From NCBI RefSeq assembly GCF_019754935.1, contig NZ_JAGSOA010000001.1, forward strand, positions 930,001-994,000: a stretch of DNA of 64,000 bases. Direction: 5' to 3'. The notes beneath the pieces were generated by a model that was not told where the DNA came from, did not search any database, and saw only the letters and a list, made by a program, of their open reading frames with translations. A program made the position numbers and the translations under genes. The stretch is from Corynebacterium parakroppenstedtii (GTDB lineage Bacteria; Actinomycetota; Actinomycetes; Mycobacteriales; Mycobacteriaceae). This document shows positions 7,752-18,675 of this stretch, one piece after another. Each line of letters opens with the position of its first letter. Within the stretch, counting starts at the first letter, position 1.

Positions 7752-9398
7752 ATGGCCTCTGAAAAAGCTCACACTGCGAACTACTCTGCTCAGCACCCCG
7801 AACGTCGAATACTAGTCACCGGTGCCACTGGCTACGTTGGCGGTCGCGTCATACCCGAACTACTCCGTGCCGGCTTCACTGTTCGGGCCTCATCACGGAA
7901 ACAAGACAGCCTACAACGATTCGACTGGTTCGATGACGTCGAACCAGTCGAAGCCGACCTCATGGAGCCCGACGATGTTCGCGATGCCATGGAAGATGTC
8001 GACGTCGTCTTATATCTCGTCCATTCCATGGGCGGCAAAGATCAAGACTTCGAGGAAGCTGAAAAGAAAACAGCCGAAACCATCGCCGCAGCGGCCGCCA
8101 ACGCCTCTGTACGACAAATCATTTATCTTTCCGGGCTTCACCCCCGTGACAAACAACCGCATGAACTATCAAAACATATGCGGTCTAGAGAGAACGTCGC
8201 CACGATTCTTCACGAAAGTCCAGTTCCCACCATGACTCTTCGTGCAGCCACGCTGATCGGATCCGGCTCTGCATCTTTTGAAATCATCCGCCACCTGGTT
8301 GAACGGCTCCCTATCATGGTGACTCCCCAGTGGATCACTAACCGGATTGAGCCCCTGGCGATCCGCGACGCCCTCTACTACCTCGTTCGGGCATCGGACT
8401 TGAGCGATACCGTTAATGATGGCTTTGACATCGGCAGCGGCGATGTCCTCCGGTTCAAAGACCTCATGAAGATTTATGCCCACGAGCGCCATCTACAACG
8501 AATCATTATTTCCTCCCCCATCTCGCTTCCCGTGGACAAGCTCTCCGGCAAATGGATTGGCTTCGTCACTCCTGTCCCCGCTTCTATCGCGGAACCCCTG
8601 GCAGAATCGATGGCAGAAGATGCGATCACCAACGAACATCGCATTGCTCAGTGCATCCCCGATCCTGAAGAAGGGCTCACACCATACACCGAGGCAGTGC
8701 GACTAGCTATCTCGCACGATCTCAACGGAGGAGTGCCCACATCATGGGATTCCAGCTGGAATGTTCCCAAAGCTACTTCAGAGGCCGCTCCGCAGGATTC
8801 TCAATCTCATAACGCGGACACACGGAACTCAGCTCCGAACCACACCCTCCCCGCCGAGATCTCTCCCACAGACCCATCGTGGGCAGGAAACAATGTCTAC
8901 CAAGACACTCGATCGGTCGAATCTGATCTTTCTCCGGAACAAATTTGGCCCGTCGTCGAGGGGATTGGCGGTGACAACGGATGGTACTCAGCACCACTGC
9001 TATGGCACATTCGTGGAATCATGGACAAGCTTTTCGGTGGACCGGGGCTAGGGGGACGTCGTGATCCTTTCGCTCTACGACGAGGCGACCGCGTGGACTG
9101 GTGGCGTGTAGAAAAAATCATCCCTAACCGATTACTAGCGCTCAAAGCTGAAATGAAGCTGCGCGGGGAGGCGTGGCTAATACTGGAAATTGAACCTTCC
9201 GACGACCACGAAACAGATCCAGACAGTCCTCGAAGCCGCTACCGCCAACGAGCAATCTACGAACCCGACGGATTATTAGGCCGACTGTACTGGTGGGGGG
9301 TCTACCCATTTCACGCTGTGATTTTTCCCGTCATGGCCAAAAATATTCTGAAGAGAGCACAAGAAGAAAGTGAGGGTAGAACAACTAACCCGCGGTAA
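7752..9398 (+). CDS. NmrA-like NAD(P)-binding protein with C-terminal DUF2867
   Basis: 548 residues in two parts. Residues 19-300 are an atypical short-chain dehydrogenase/NmrA fold with the dinucleotide motif VTGATGYVGG near 22 and DVVLYLVHSMGG, in which the usual catalytic Tyr-x-x-x-Lys is not evident. A Ser/Thr/Asn-rich linker (about 330-375) leads to a DUF2867 domain with the typical DRVDWWRVE and WLILEIE strands, ending in a hydrophobic WWGVYPFHAVIFPVMAKNIL segment. This architecture is common in actinobacteria; the function is unknown. It may bind NAD(P) without being a classical reductase. The ATG at 7752 is the first start in the frame. Confidence 0.8.
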   Translation: MASEKAHTANYSAQHPERRILVTGATGYVGGRVIPELLRAGFTVRASSRKQDSLQRFDWFDDVEPVEADLMEPDDVRDAMEDVDVVLYLVHSMGGKDQDFEEAEKKTAETIAAAAANASVRQIIYLSGLHPRDKQPHELSKHMRSRENVATILHESPVPTMTLRAATLIGSGSASFEIIRHLVERLPIMVTPQWITNRIEPLAIRDALYYLVRASDLSDTVNDGFDIGSGDVLRFKDLMKIYAHERHLQRIIISSPISLPVDKLSGKWIGFVTPVPASIAEPLAESMAEDAITNEHRIAQCIPDPEEGLTPYTEAVRLAISHDLNGGVPTSWDSSWNVPKATSEAAPQDSQSHNADTRNSAPNHTLPAEISPTDPSWAGNNVYQDTRSVESDLSPEQIWPVVEGIGGDNGWYSAPLLWHIRGIMDKLFGGPGLGGRRDPFALRRGDRVDWWRVEKIIPNRLLALKAEMKLRGEAWLILEIEPSDDHETDPDSPRSRYRQRAIYEPDGLLGRLYWWGVYPFHAVIFPVMAKNILKRAQEESEGRTTNPR

Positions 9399-9458
9399 CC
9401 ATACAAACCATGACAAATGGCACTATCCCATGCCACCGCCGTCGGCTGTACTTGGTTT

Positions 9459-10469
9459 ATGACCAGTTCACGCACCGCCATCGATGTCCACGACGTCACT
9501 CGCACTTTCGGGAAAACCACCGCGGTCGACGGTGTCTCACTATCCATTGATGCCGGCGAAGTCGTTGCCATACTCGGCCCCAACGGCGCAGGTAAATCCA
9601 CACTTCTTGACCTCATCCTGGGGCTGACGCAACCGGACACCGGCACGATCTCCGTGCACGGTTGCGCCCCAGCGAGTGCAGTGCGCGCCGGGCTTGTCGG
9701 CGCCGCACTCCAAGACGGCGGCCTGCCCAGCACCATGACCGTCGAGAGAATGGTACGAACCCTTATCTCCGTTCACCCCCAACGCCTGAGCCCCAGCGCG
9801 GTCCTGCGCGATCCCGCCCTCGAGCGGCTGAGAAGGCAGAAAATCGGGAAGCTCTCGGGTGGTCAGCGCCAACGACTACGGCTGGCTTTAGCAACCATGT
9901 CGGCCCCGCGGGTTCTTATTCTCGACGAGCCCAGCTCGGGGCTAGATGTCACGACACGGTCTGAGATGTGGAGCACCATCCAATCCATGGCCGATGACGG
10001 CATTACCGTGCTCTTCGCCACGCATGACCTCACGGAGGCAGAACGATATGCCGGCCGCGTTATCGTCCTGAACAACGGAAAAATTGTCGCCGACGGGACA
10101 CCCGAGCAACTGACCTCCCACTACCCCACCATTATTCGTGCTTCGCTAGCAACTGCCGGCGACGAGAGCGTGCGGAATAGTTCTGCGCGCGGGTTCACGC
10201 CCGGCGCGTCCGAGGTGACGGTGCCCGGCGCGACGCAAACCGGCGCGACACAGCCTAGCGCTGCTATGACCGCCGATGATCATATTGACGATCGAATTAA
10301 GGCTTGTCTCTCGGCAAACGACACCTATGAGCGGCACGGCGGCGAGGTCACTATCCACACCACTCGCTCTGACCAGGTGTTACTCGACACATTACAGCAG
10401 AAATTGCTCGTTCATCCCACGGTGAACCGCGCTGCGCTCGACGATGCGTTCAGCGAACTTACGCGGTGA
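9459..10469 (+). CDS. ABC transporter ATP-binding protein (drug/lantibiotic-exporter type)
   Basis: A single nucleotide-binding domain in the first 230 residues: Walker A LGPNGAGKSTLL (39-50), signature LSGGQRQRLRLAL, Walker B VLILDEPSSGLD and the switch ATHDLTEAERYAG. A C-terminal extension of about 100 residues resembles the regulatory tail of CcmA/DrrA-type exporters. The start at 9459 is chosen because the fold begins directly after it; 14 upstream codons back to 9417 are possible. It is the first gene of a four-gene run, ATPase, permease, sensor kinase and regulator, an arrangement typical of self-regulated export systems. Confidence 0.85.
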   Translation: MTSSRTAIDVHDVTRTFGKTTAVDGVSLSIDAGEVVAILGPNGAGKSTLLDLILGLTQPDTGTISVHGCAPASAVRAGLVGAALQDGGLPSTMTVERMVRTLISVHPQRLSPSAVLRDPALERLRRQKIGKLSGGQRQRLRLALATMSAPRVLILDEPSSGLDVTTRSEMWSTIQSMADDGITVLFATHDLTEAERYAGRVIVLNNGKIVADGTPEQLTSHYPTIIRASLATAGDESVRNSSARGFTPGASEVTVPGATQTGATQPSAAMTADDHIDDRIKACLSANDTYERHGGEVTIHTTRSDQVLLDTLQQKLLVHPTVNRAALDDAFSELTR

Positions 10470-10507
10470 ACCCACCCCTCGACCAACGCTTACACAAGGA
10501 GTTACAG

Positions 10508-11416
10508 ATGAATTCCACGCGCCCAATATCAAACACGCCCCCAACTCCAAGCACACCATCACCCACCACACCACTACAGGCCACGCACACTCATACCCAC
10601 TCACCACAGCGCCAGAAGAACACGACAACGCCCCGAACTCGCTCAAGGTTAACGTCGACAATGTTGTATAGCTGGCACTATTTCACGGAGCTGCTTCGTC
10701 GGCCAGAAACACTGATATTCTGCCTGCTTCTCCCCGCCGCCCTGTACCTGATGTTCGGGACGGCCACGGAGAACTCGGGCGCCGTACTGAGGGAGGGCAA
10801 CGTGTCGGCGTTCATCATGACGGGGATGGGGCTCTACGGATCCGCCATCGCCATGACCTCGATTTCTGGTAGCGCGACGCAGGCTCGGCAGGAGGGGTGG
10901 AACCGCCAACTTCATCTCGCGGGGCTCACCACGACACAGTCCGTAGCTGGGGCGATTGTCGCTATGCTCGCGTTCGCTGCTCTTCCCATCGTGGTGACGT
11001 TCGGCGCCGCGATCGCAACAGGTTCCCAGTTCGACCATGTATGGCAGTGGATAGCAACAGGTGTTCTGAGCTGGCTCGTTACACTCCCCTTCGCCGTTTA
11101 TGGGCTCGCTGCTGCACTCTGGCTGCGCACAGAAACCGCGACGGGAATCTCGTCGGGATCACTGGTCATTCTGGCTTTCTTCGGTGGAGTATTCATGCCA
11201 TTACAGGGCACGCTTTTCGACATTTCGCGTTTCACACCCTTCTACGGACCGATCACCATCGCGCACTGGCCGCAGATGGCAGGCGATCAATTCGGTAGCA
11301 ACGGGAACCTCATAATGACTGAATCCCCGGTTTTCGCGCTCTCCATTACACTCATGTGGACCGCAATTTTCGCCCTCCTGTGCGTCGTAGGGGCACGAAG
11401 AGCCATTAAAAAATAA
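10508..11416 (+). CDS. ABC-2 type transporter permease
   Basis: 302 residues. After a polar Thr/Pro/His-rich stretch of about 50 residues comes a typical ABC-2 permease with six hydrophobic segments, including LIFCLLLPAALYLMF and the conserved LVILAFFGGVFMPLQGTLF loop. It pairs with the ATPase ending 38 bases upstream. The ATG at 10508 has a good ribosome site (AAGGAGTTACAG). A GTG at 10466 that overlaps the ATPase stop is the alternative and would add 14 residues. The membrane part is ordinary; the low-complexity N-terminus is unusual for the family. Confidence 0.82.
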   Translation: MNSTRPISNTPPTPSTPSPTTPLQATHTHTHSPQRQKNTTTPRTRSRLTSTMLYSWHYFTELLRRPETLIFCLLLPAALYLMFGTATENSGAVLREGNVSAFIMTGMGLYGSAIAMTSISGSATQARQEGWNRQLHLAGLTTTQSVAGAIVAMLAFAALPIVVTFGAAIATGSQFDHVWQWIATGVLSWLVTLPFAVYGLAAALWLRTETATGISSGSLVILAFFGGVFMPLQGTLFDISRFTPFYGPITIAHWPQMAGDQFGSNGNLIMTESPVFALSITLMWTAIFALLCVVGARRAIKK

Positions 11417-11463
11417 GCGCCGAAACCACAGCCCACCACACAATTCATACGGAGACAGCAATC

Positions 11464-12672
11464 ATGGCCCGACCGCACCCCCGCACCTGGAGGAACACCG
11501 AGCTCCTGTATCCGGCCGTGTGGCTCATCTATCTGACCTTCCCTCTTGGGACATGTCTCACTGCCGACGCCGGCGTCTTTGCTCGGATTATCGCGTCAGT
11601 ACTGGTTATTGCCTTCGGTGGGATATACCTCAGCGTCTACCGGTATGCACACATATTCGAGGACAATCGCGTGCTCAAACTATGGGGTGTCACCGGGATC
11701 CTTGTTGCCATCGGTGCGGTCACTTACCCCGTCACTGGCCTATCTTCCGTGTGTTTCATTCCATATATCTGCGCGCTGTGGGTCTTTATCCGGTCCGGTC
11801 GGCAAGGGATAATAACGGGGATTCTCGTATCGACGGTTCTCGTCATCTGTGTCCTTTTCGCCTCCCCACAACTTCACGGTCAGACAATGCCGATCGTCCT
11901 TGCCGTCGGAGTGGGTGTCGCGATCGTCATTGGAGTAGGCGTTGCCCATGCCGATGAAGAACGACGCCAGGAACTCGAGCGCCGGCTCGACCGCGCGCAT
12001 CAACGCGAGGCCTACGCCACCGCCATGCATGACGTGTTAAGCCACAGCCTCACCGTCATTGCGGTCAAGGCGCAGCTCGCATCGCGCCTCGTCGATGCCG
12101 ATGCGGACAATGCCGAAGCGGAAAATGCCCGTAAAACTAGAGCTCGCCGGGAAATTGACGACATCTACGAGCTATCCCATTCCGCGCTCAACGATATGCG
12201 ATCGGCACTCGACGAGTTATCACCGCCATCATTGATGGAGACTATCGACGAAGCGCAAGCGGTGTGCACCTCCGCGGGGATTTCTCTCGCCGTACACATG
12301 GACGAGGACCTTCCGTCCGCCACAGCTTCGCTCTACGCAGCAATAGTGAAGGAAGCGACGACCAATATTCTTCGACACTCCGGGGCCCAATCCGCGTCCA
12401 TCACCGCGACGTCCACCAGGCTCACCATTACCGACGACGGACGCGGTTTTGACCAGGACAAACGCCTCCGTGTCAAAGAGTCACACACCGCGGAAAACGG
12501 CGCTCAGCAACACGAGCTCAACAATGTGAAACAACACGGGCTCGAAGGTATGAAACGCCGAGCGAACAACATCGGCGCTTCGTTCTCGATTCGCTCAGCG
12601 CCGGGTAAAGGGACGACAGTCACCGTCGAGCCCATACCAAAGGAGGCAACGACTCAGGAGGGAGAGCCATGA
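11464..12672 (+). CDS. Sensor histidine kinase, DesK/NarX-like (HisKA_3)
   Basis: 402 residues with four to five transmembrane segments in the first 160 residues and a very short extracytoplasmic part. These are followed by a coiled-coil, the HisKA_3 box MHDVLSHSLTVIAVKAQLAS (phosphorylated H189), and an HATPase domain with EATTNILRHSG and ITDDGRGFD. A sensor buried in the membrane is typical of DesK-like kinases that sense membrane state or antibiotics. It lies 47 bases after the permease, and its stop overlaps the regulator start (ATGA), so it should form a pair with the regulator. A 30-residue polar insert sits in the ATPase lid region. Confidence 0.88.
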   Translation: MARPHPRTWRNTELLYPAVWLIYLTFPLGTCLTADAGVFARIIASVLVIAFGGIYLSVYRYAHIFEDNRVLKLWGVTGILVAIGAVTYPVTGLSSVCFIPYICALWVFIRSGRQGIITGILVSTVLVICVLFASPQLHGQTMPIVLAVGVGVAIVIGVGVAHADEERRQELERRLDRAHQREAYATAMHDVLSHSLTVIAVKAQLASRLVDADADNAEAENARKTRARREIDDIYELSHSALNDMRSALDELSPPSLMETIDEAQAVCTSAGISLAVHMDEDLPSATASLYAAIVKEATTNILRHSGAQSASITATSTRLTITDDGRGFDQDKRLRVKESHTAENGAQQHELNNVKQHGLEGMKRRANNIGASFSIRSAPGKGTTVTVEPIPKEATTQEGEP

Positions 12673-13298
12673 GCACCGGCCATGCCGACGGAAACGCCAT
12701 CCGCGTCTTTATCGTGGACGATCAATCACTCATTCTGAGTGCTCTCGAGTCACTTCTCACTCTGGAAGGCGACATCGACGTCGTAGGGACTGCAACGGAC
12801 GCGCATGACCTCACACATCGCATTGCTGACAGCCAGGCCGACGTTGCGCTCATCGACATAGAAATGCCTGGTATCGACGGTATTCAAGCGACCACGGACC
12901 TTACTGGGCACAGCCACTGCCATGTCATTATCGTCACGACCTTCGGCCGGCCCGGATACCTACAGCGGGCACTCGACGCGGGCGCGCGCGGTTTCGTCGT
13001 CAAGGACTCACCCGTCGAAACGCTAACCAGTGCGATCCGGGACGTCTTCGCAGGGAAAACCATCATTCCCCTGCAGCTTCATGACAAAGTGCGCGCCACC
13101 GGGGACAACCCACTCACCGCACGAGAGCGCGATGTGCTCCGCGAAGCGCTCACCGGAGCAACGATCGCGAGCATAGCGTCGACGCTGTTCCTCTCCCCTG
13201 GCACCGTTCGCAATCACATATCCCGAGCCATCGCGAAAACTCACACCACGACGCGCGCCGAAGCAGCTGCCGTCGCACGCGATGCTGGCTGGTTGTGA
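12669..13298 (+). CDS. Response regulator, NarL/DesR family
   Basis: 209 residues: a receiver domain (VDDQS near 16-20, phospho-acceptor D63 in ALIDIEMPGIDG, the switch Thr in VTTFG and K in FVVKDS), then a LuxR-type helix-turn-helix (LTARERDVLREAL to FLSPGTVRNHISRAIAKTHT). It begins inside the kinase stop codon (ATGA overlap). The probable target is the ABC transporter promoter upstream of 9459, inferred from gene order only. Confidence 0.9.
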   Translation: MSTGHADGNAIRVFIVDDQSLILSALESLLTLEGDIDVVGTATDAHDLTHRIADSQADVALIDIEMPGIDGIQATTDLTGHSHCHVIIVTTFGRPGYLQRALDAGARGFVVKDSPVETLTSAIRDVFAGKTIIPLQLHDKVRATGDNPLTARERDVLREALTGATIASIASTLFLSPGTVRNHISRAIAKTHTTTRAEAAAVARDAGWL

Positions 13299-13351
13299 TC
13301 GTCACGAAGCGCTCCCCCTACCCCCGGTTGCAACAATTTGTCGCGAACGAT

Positions 13352-13380
13352 CTGACTACTCCACCCACCTGGCATACACT
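13352..13380 (+). promoter_or_regulatory. Probable promoter of thiCE
   Basis: CTGACT (13352-13357) and TACACT (13375-13380) are separated by 17 bp. The predicted transcription start is just before the TPP riboswitch. The -35 match is weak, so this rests mainly on position. Confidence 0.45.
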
Positions 13381-13382
13381 GA

Positions 13383-15353
<1,971 letters not shown>

Positions 15354-15439
15354 CATCGCGGATAGCAACCGCCCCGAAGCGTTGGCACCTTCGTCGGTCC
15401 ACAGCACTGGCACACGACGAATAGGACGATAGGACACGA

Positions 15440-16105
15440 ATGGCCTCCACTGACACGGATTTCCGCCTCTACCTGGTCACGTCTGGGACCGACCGGCACA
15501 CTGTTGACACCGCGGCGAAGGTCGCGGCGGCTGGGGCCGGCGTCGTCCAAGTGCGCGCGAAGGACCTCTCCACGCGGGACTTGCTCAGTCTTGTGACGGA
15601 ATGTGCCACCGCTGTTTACCGGGCAAATCCTCACACGAAAGTCGTCGTCGACGACCGAGCCGACGTGGCCTACGCTGCTCGACGCGCCGGGGTCCCTGTC
15701 AATGGCGTTCACCTGGGACAAGATGATCTTCCCCCGGATGCGGCCCGCGACATGCTCGGTCCGGATGCTCTCATTGGGTTAACGACCGGAACCCTGCCGC
15801 TTGTCGAGGCCGCGGAAGAGTTCCACAGCTCGCACCCAGGAGTTATTGACTACATCGGTGCGGGCCCTTTCCGGCCGACGCCAACGAAGGATTCGGGCCG
15901 CGCGCCCATCGGTGTTGACGGTTATCGGCCGCTCGTCGCGGCGACAACCTTGCCCATTGTCGCCATCGGGGACGTGACACCCGACGACGTTGCGGCTCTG
16001 AGCGCTACCGGTATCGCCGGGTGCGCGATGGTGCGAGCACTGATGCACTCTGATAACCCCGGCGAGTTAGCCCGACGTGCGTTGGACAGTTTTCGTAGCG
16101 AGTGA
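15440..16105 (+). CDS. thiE: Thiamine-phosphate synthase ThiE
   Basis: Joins HMP-pyrophosphate and thiazole phosphate to thiamine phosphate. 221 residues with the TIM-barrel motifs VQVRAKDLSTRDLL, VVVDDRADVAYAA, GVHLGQDDLP, IGAGPFRPTPTK and PIVAIGDVT. The ribosome site AGGACACGA precedes the ATG. Second gene of the thiC operon. Confidence 0.95.
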   Translation: MASTDTDFRLYLVTSGTDRHTVDTAAKVAAAGAGVVQVRAKDLSTRDLLSLVTECATAVYRANPHTKVVVDDRADVAYAARRAGVPVNGVHLGQDDLPPDAARDMLGPDALIGLTTGTLPLVEAAEEFHSSHPGVIDYIGAGPFRPTPTKDSGRAPIGVDGYRPLVAATTLPIVAIGDVTPDDVAALSATGIAGCAMVRALMHSDNPGELARRALDSFRSE

Positions 16106-16174
16106 GCGCGGAAATGGGACGATTTAGCTACCGAGGTGTTTTAGACCCCTAGTTGCGCCCCTCGTCGGAACTGG

Positions 16175-17869
16175 TCATTGGCCGTCATTGTCCAGGCGTT
16201 GTTTCATCGCATCTATTTGTGAAATGACTTCATTATCGGTGGGCCCGTTATTCGGGCGGAAAGCAGAGAGCACCTGATCAGTGTCAAAATTCGCTCGCTG
16301 CCCATTATGGGAAGAACTGCCCAAATAAATGTATGACAGCGACTGATTGATATCCCTGAATATTTTTTCCTTGTCAAGTGAACGAGGTGCTACTACATGA
16401 CGTTGGTCCTGTAAGCCCACAGATAAAACATCATCGTGTTTCACATCGAACACGGAGTTCACCATTACAAATTTACGAGGAAGATCGTCCCGGTATGACG
16501 TTTCTTGGTATCTATCATCCAGAGTTGCCGCCATGGGCTTAAGGTAACCGGAATTTGGGGCCGAACCACACACTTCAATCGCGAATTTTTCGGATGTTGA
16601 ACACGATGAAAAACCATATTCTTCATCCCAAGCACGATCGACGCTCGTGGAAGAGCCCACAGGAACTGATATAAAGAACACCACACCAAGGAATAAACAC
16701 AGTGGTGCAATCCAGATGCCTCTGAACAGAGAGCCTAGAACGGTGCCAATCACGCAGGACACCAGTAAGAACCCAACAATCATCAAGAAGGTTGGGGTAC
16801 CCGCCCAGAGTTGCCTAAAAGTAACGCTATAGGAAACCCCGGATAGAGTAGCGCCAATAAAAGAGATCGCGATCAGCACTAATACCAGAATGACGAGGGG
16901 AATAAACGTGCTTAACGCGGATATGCGAAAAGCGCTAGCTAGTCTCTCTATACGACTTCTGGGGGACGTATCCTCCCAGTCGGCCGTTCCACTTCGCCAC
17001 CGTGCCTGACTAGATATCACACCGGCGCATAGAGTCGCCGGAGAGAAAAAGAGTATTAAGACGGTTAGCTCTTGCACCATCAAAATTTGTGGACTAGCCA
17101 GCCAAGACGATGCACTCGCCAGAGGAGCCACGATCGAGAAGACGATGAGAATCAGCGCAATCGGAATTGCGTATGACGCTCTCAGTTTTCCTTTCAGCAC
17201 TATCGAGGAGTAATTCTTGGTGCTGCGGAAACCCGTTAGGGAACGAGATTCCTTGTCTTTTCGCCTCTTCGACCATCCTTGAACATAGATAACAGACCCC
17301 AGGGCCCATATCACGATAACAAGTAGCGCACTGAGGTTCGGCTGTCCACCAGGCATAACAAAACTGCACGGTGCACGTAGAGCACCCCAGAGACCGTGCC
17401 CGATAGACGGCTCTAATGGCCAACTAAACGTGAGAGACCCAAGAACCGCGGATACTGGAAGTACCCAGATAAACGTCTTTTTCAGGACGTAGGTGGATAC
17501 TAACCCCAGGCCAATAAGGCCGATGTCGTTCCTTATGACCGTAAGAGAGCCATAGTCTGAGAAATCTCCCCAAAAACACAGCAACCCTACTAGAGCAGCC
17601 CATACGGTTACTAGGGCCAGGAGTATTAGCCGTCTATTTCGAATGGGCCGCGGGGAGACACGATCAAAGTCATCCTCATGAGTGAATATAAAAAGGAGTG
17701 GAATCGATGTCAGAGCAGAAACCCACACAGTGTCGATGTCGACAGAATTCCCGTTCTGCTCTAGCAATATCCACGTGGCAGTTTTTACAAGAAGCGAAAG
17801 TATAAGGGACGTCAGAAAGAAGTAATGAACTCTATTATGACGTAGCCACAGACCTGTTCCGGAATTCAT
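16175..17869 (-). CDS. Membrane protein, ABC-2-like transporter permease with C-terminal ectodomain
   Basis: A 564-residue protein with about twelve hydrophobic segments over residues 15-420. The last 150 residues are soluble, contain paired cysteines in SSCSTSEKFAIEVCG and are probably outside the membrane. I do not recognise a named family, but its ATG overlaps the stop of the upstream ABC ATPase by four bases (ATGA), so it is very likely that ATPase's membrane partner. I start it at 17869 because of this coupling; 23 upstream codons overlap the ATPase. The region is visibly richer in A and T than the thi and amy genes on both sides, suggesting recent acquisition. The cargo is unknown. Confidence 0.7.
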   Translation of the reverse strand: MNSGTGLWLRHNRVHYFFLTSLILSLLVKTATWILLEQNGNSVDIDTVWVSALTSIPLLFIFTHEDDFDRVSPRPIRNRRLILLALVTVWAALVGLLCFWGDFSDYGSLTVIRNDIGLIGLGLVSTYVLKKTFIWVLPVSAVLGSLTFSWPLEPSIGHGLWGALRAPCSFVMPGGQPNLSALLVIVIWALGSVIYVQGWSKRRKDKESRSLTGFRSTKNYSSIVLKGKLRASYAIPIALILIVFSIVAPLASASSWLASPQILMVQELTVLILFFSPATLCAGVISSQARWRSGTADWEDTSPRSRIERLASAFRISALSTFIPLVILVLVLIAISFIGATLSGVSYSVTFRQLWAGTPTFLMIVGFLLVSCVIGTVLGSLFRGIWIAPLCLFLGVVFFISVPVGSSTSVDRAWDEEYGFSSCSTSEKFAIEVCGSAPNSGYLKPMAATLDDRYQETSYRDDLPRKFVMVNSVFDVKHDDVLSVGLQDQRHVVAPRSLDKEKIFRDINQSLSYIYLGSSSHNGQRANFDTDQVLSAFRPNNGPTDNEVISQIDAMKQRLDNDGQ

Positions 17870-18567
17870 GATTCCAGCAGATCTAGATACATCGTGTTGA
17901 GTTTGTTGATGTCTCTTCCTGCTCCGAATTTTTCCCATGGCCCCGAGTATTCTTTTACCCCGTTTTTCATAATCGTCAGGGTGTCTGCATTTTCAATGAC
18001 GTCTTCGACTATGTGTGTCGAAATAATTACTGTAGAGGACTCCGACGAGTGATGAAGTATTCTCTTGCACGCCGCCCGTTGCGATAAATCCAGACCTGCC
18101 GTTGGTTCGTCGAGCAGGATTACCGGTGGCGATGAAACGAGAGCGGATGATATTCCAACCCTTCGTCGCATACCACCAGACAAATGCTTGATGAGTGAAT
18201 CGGCTTTATCCGACAGACCTGCGAGTTCTATCAGCCTATCGACCTCATGGGGGACCTTATGCTGTGAGACTTTCCTCAGCCAGCACATGTACGCAAGGTG
18301 TTCCCGCACGGTAAAGCGTGATTTTTCGAGATTGTCCTGAGGGAGGTAGCCGACCAAACCACTACGCGGGTCATTTACCCGGCCATCTATATACACGCTG
18401 CCGCTGCTCGGTTGAGTAAGCCCAGCTATTGCCCTGAGCAGAGATGATTTCCCTGCGCCGTTGGGGCCGAGTAAAGCATGAAATCCGGTATCGACATTTA
18501 AGCTGATGTGATCAACCGCGATATGCGAACCGTATTTCACAGTTAATTGATCAGTTGTAAGTTTCAA
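17866..18567 (-). CDS. ABC transporter ATP-binding protein
   Basis: A compact nucleotide-binding domain of 233 residues: Walker A LLGPNGAGKSSLLRA, Q-loop YLPQDN, signature HLSGGMRRRVGISSAL, Walker B VILLDEPTAGLD and switch STHIVEDV. This is the subfamily that works with ABC-2 permeases. I start at the TTG at 18567, eight bases after a strong AGGAGG. An upstream TTG at 18609 has no ribosome site. It is translationally coupled to the downstream membrane protein. Confidence 0.85.
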   Translation of the reverse strand: MKLTTDQLTVKYGSHIAVDHISLNVDTGFHALLGPNGAGKSSLLRAIAGLTQPSSGSVYIDGRVNDPRSGLVGYLPQDNLEKSRFTVREHLAYMCWLRKVSQHKVPHEVDRLIELAGLSDKADSLIKHLSGGMRRRVGISSALVSSPPVILLDEPTAGLDLSQRAACKRILHHSSESSTVIISTHIVEDVIENADTLTIMKNGVKEYSGPWEKFGAGRDINKLNTMYLDLLES

Positions 18568-18675
18568 CCAGATTTCCTCCTCAGCTATTTTAGCCAGGCC
18601 GTCCTTCAAAAAATGGTTATAGTTAAAATAGAGGTTTATATTTCGCTTCGGAAGCCTAACATTGGAACGCAGCTC

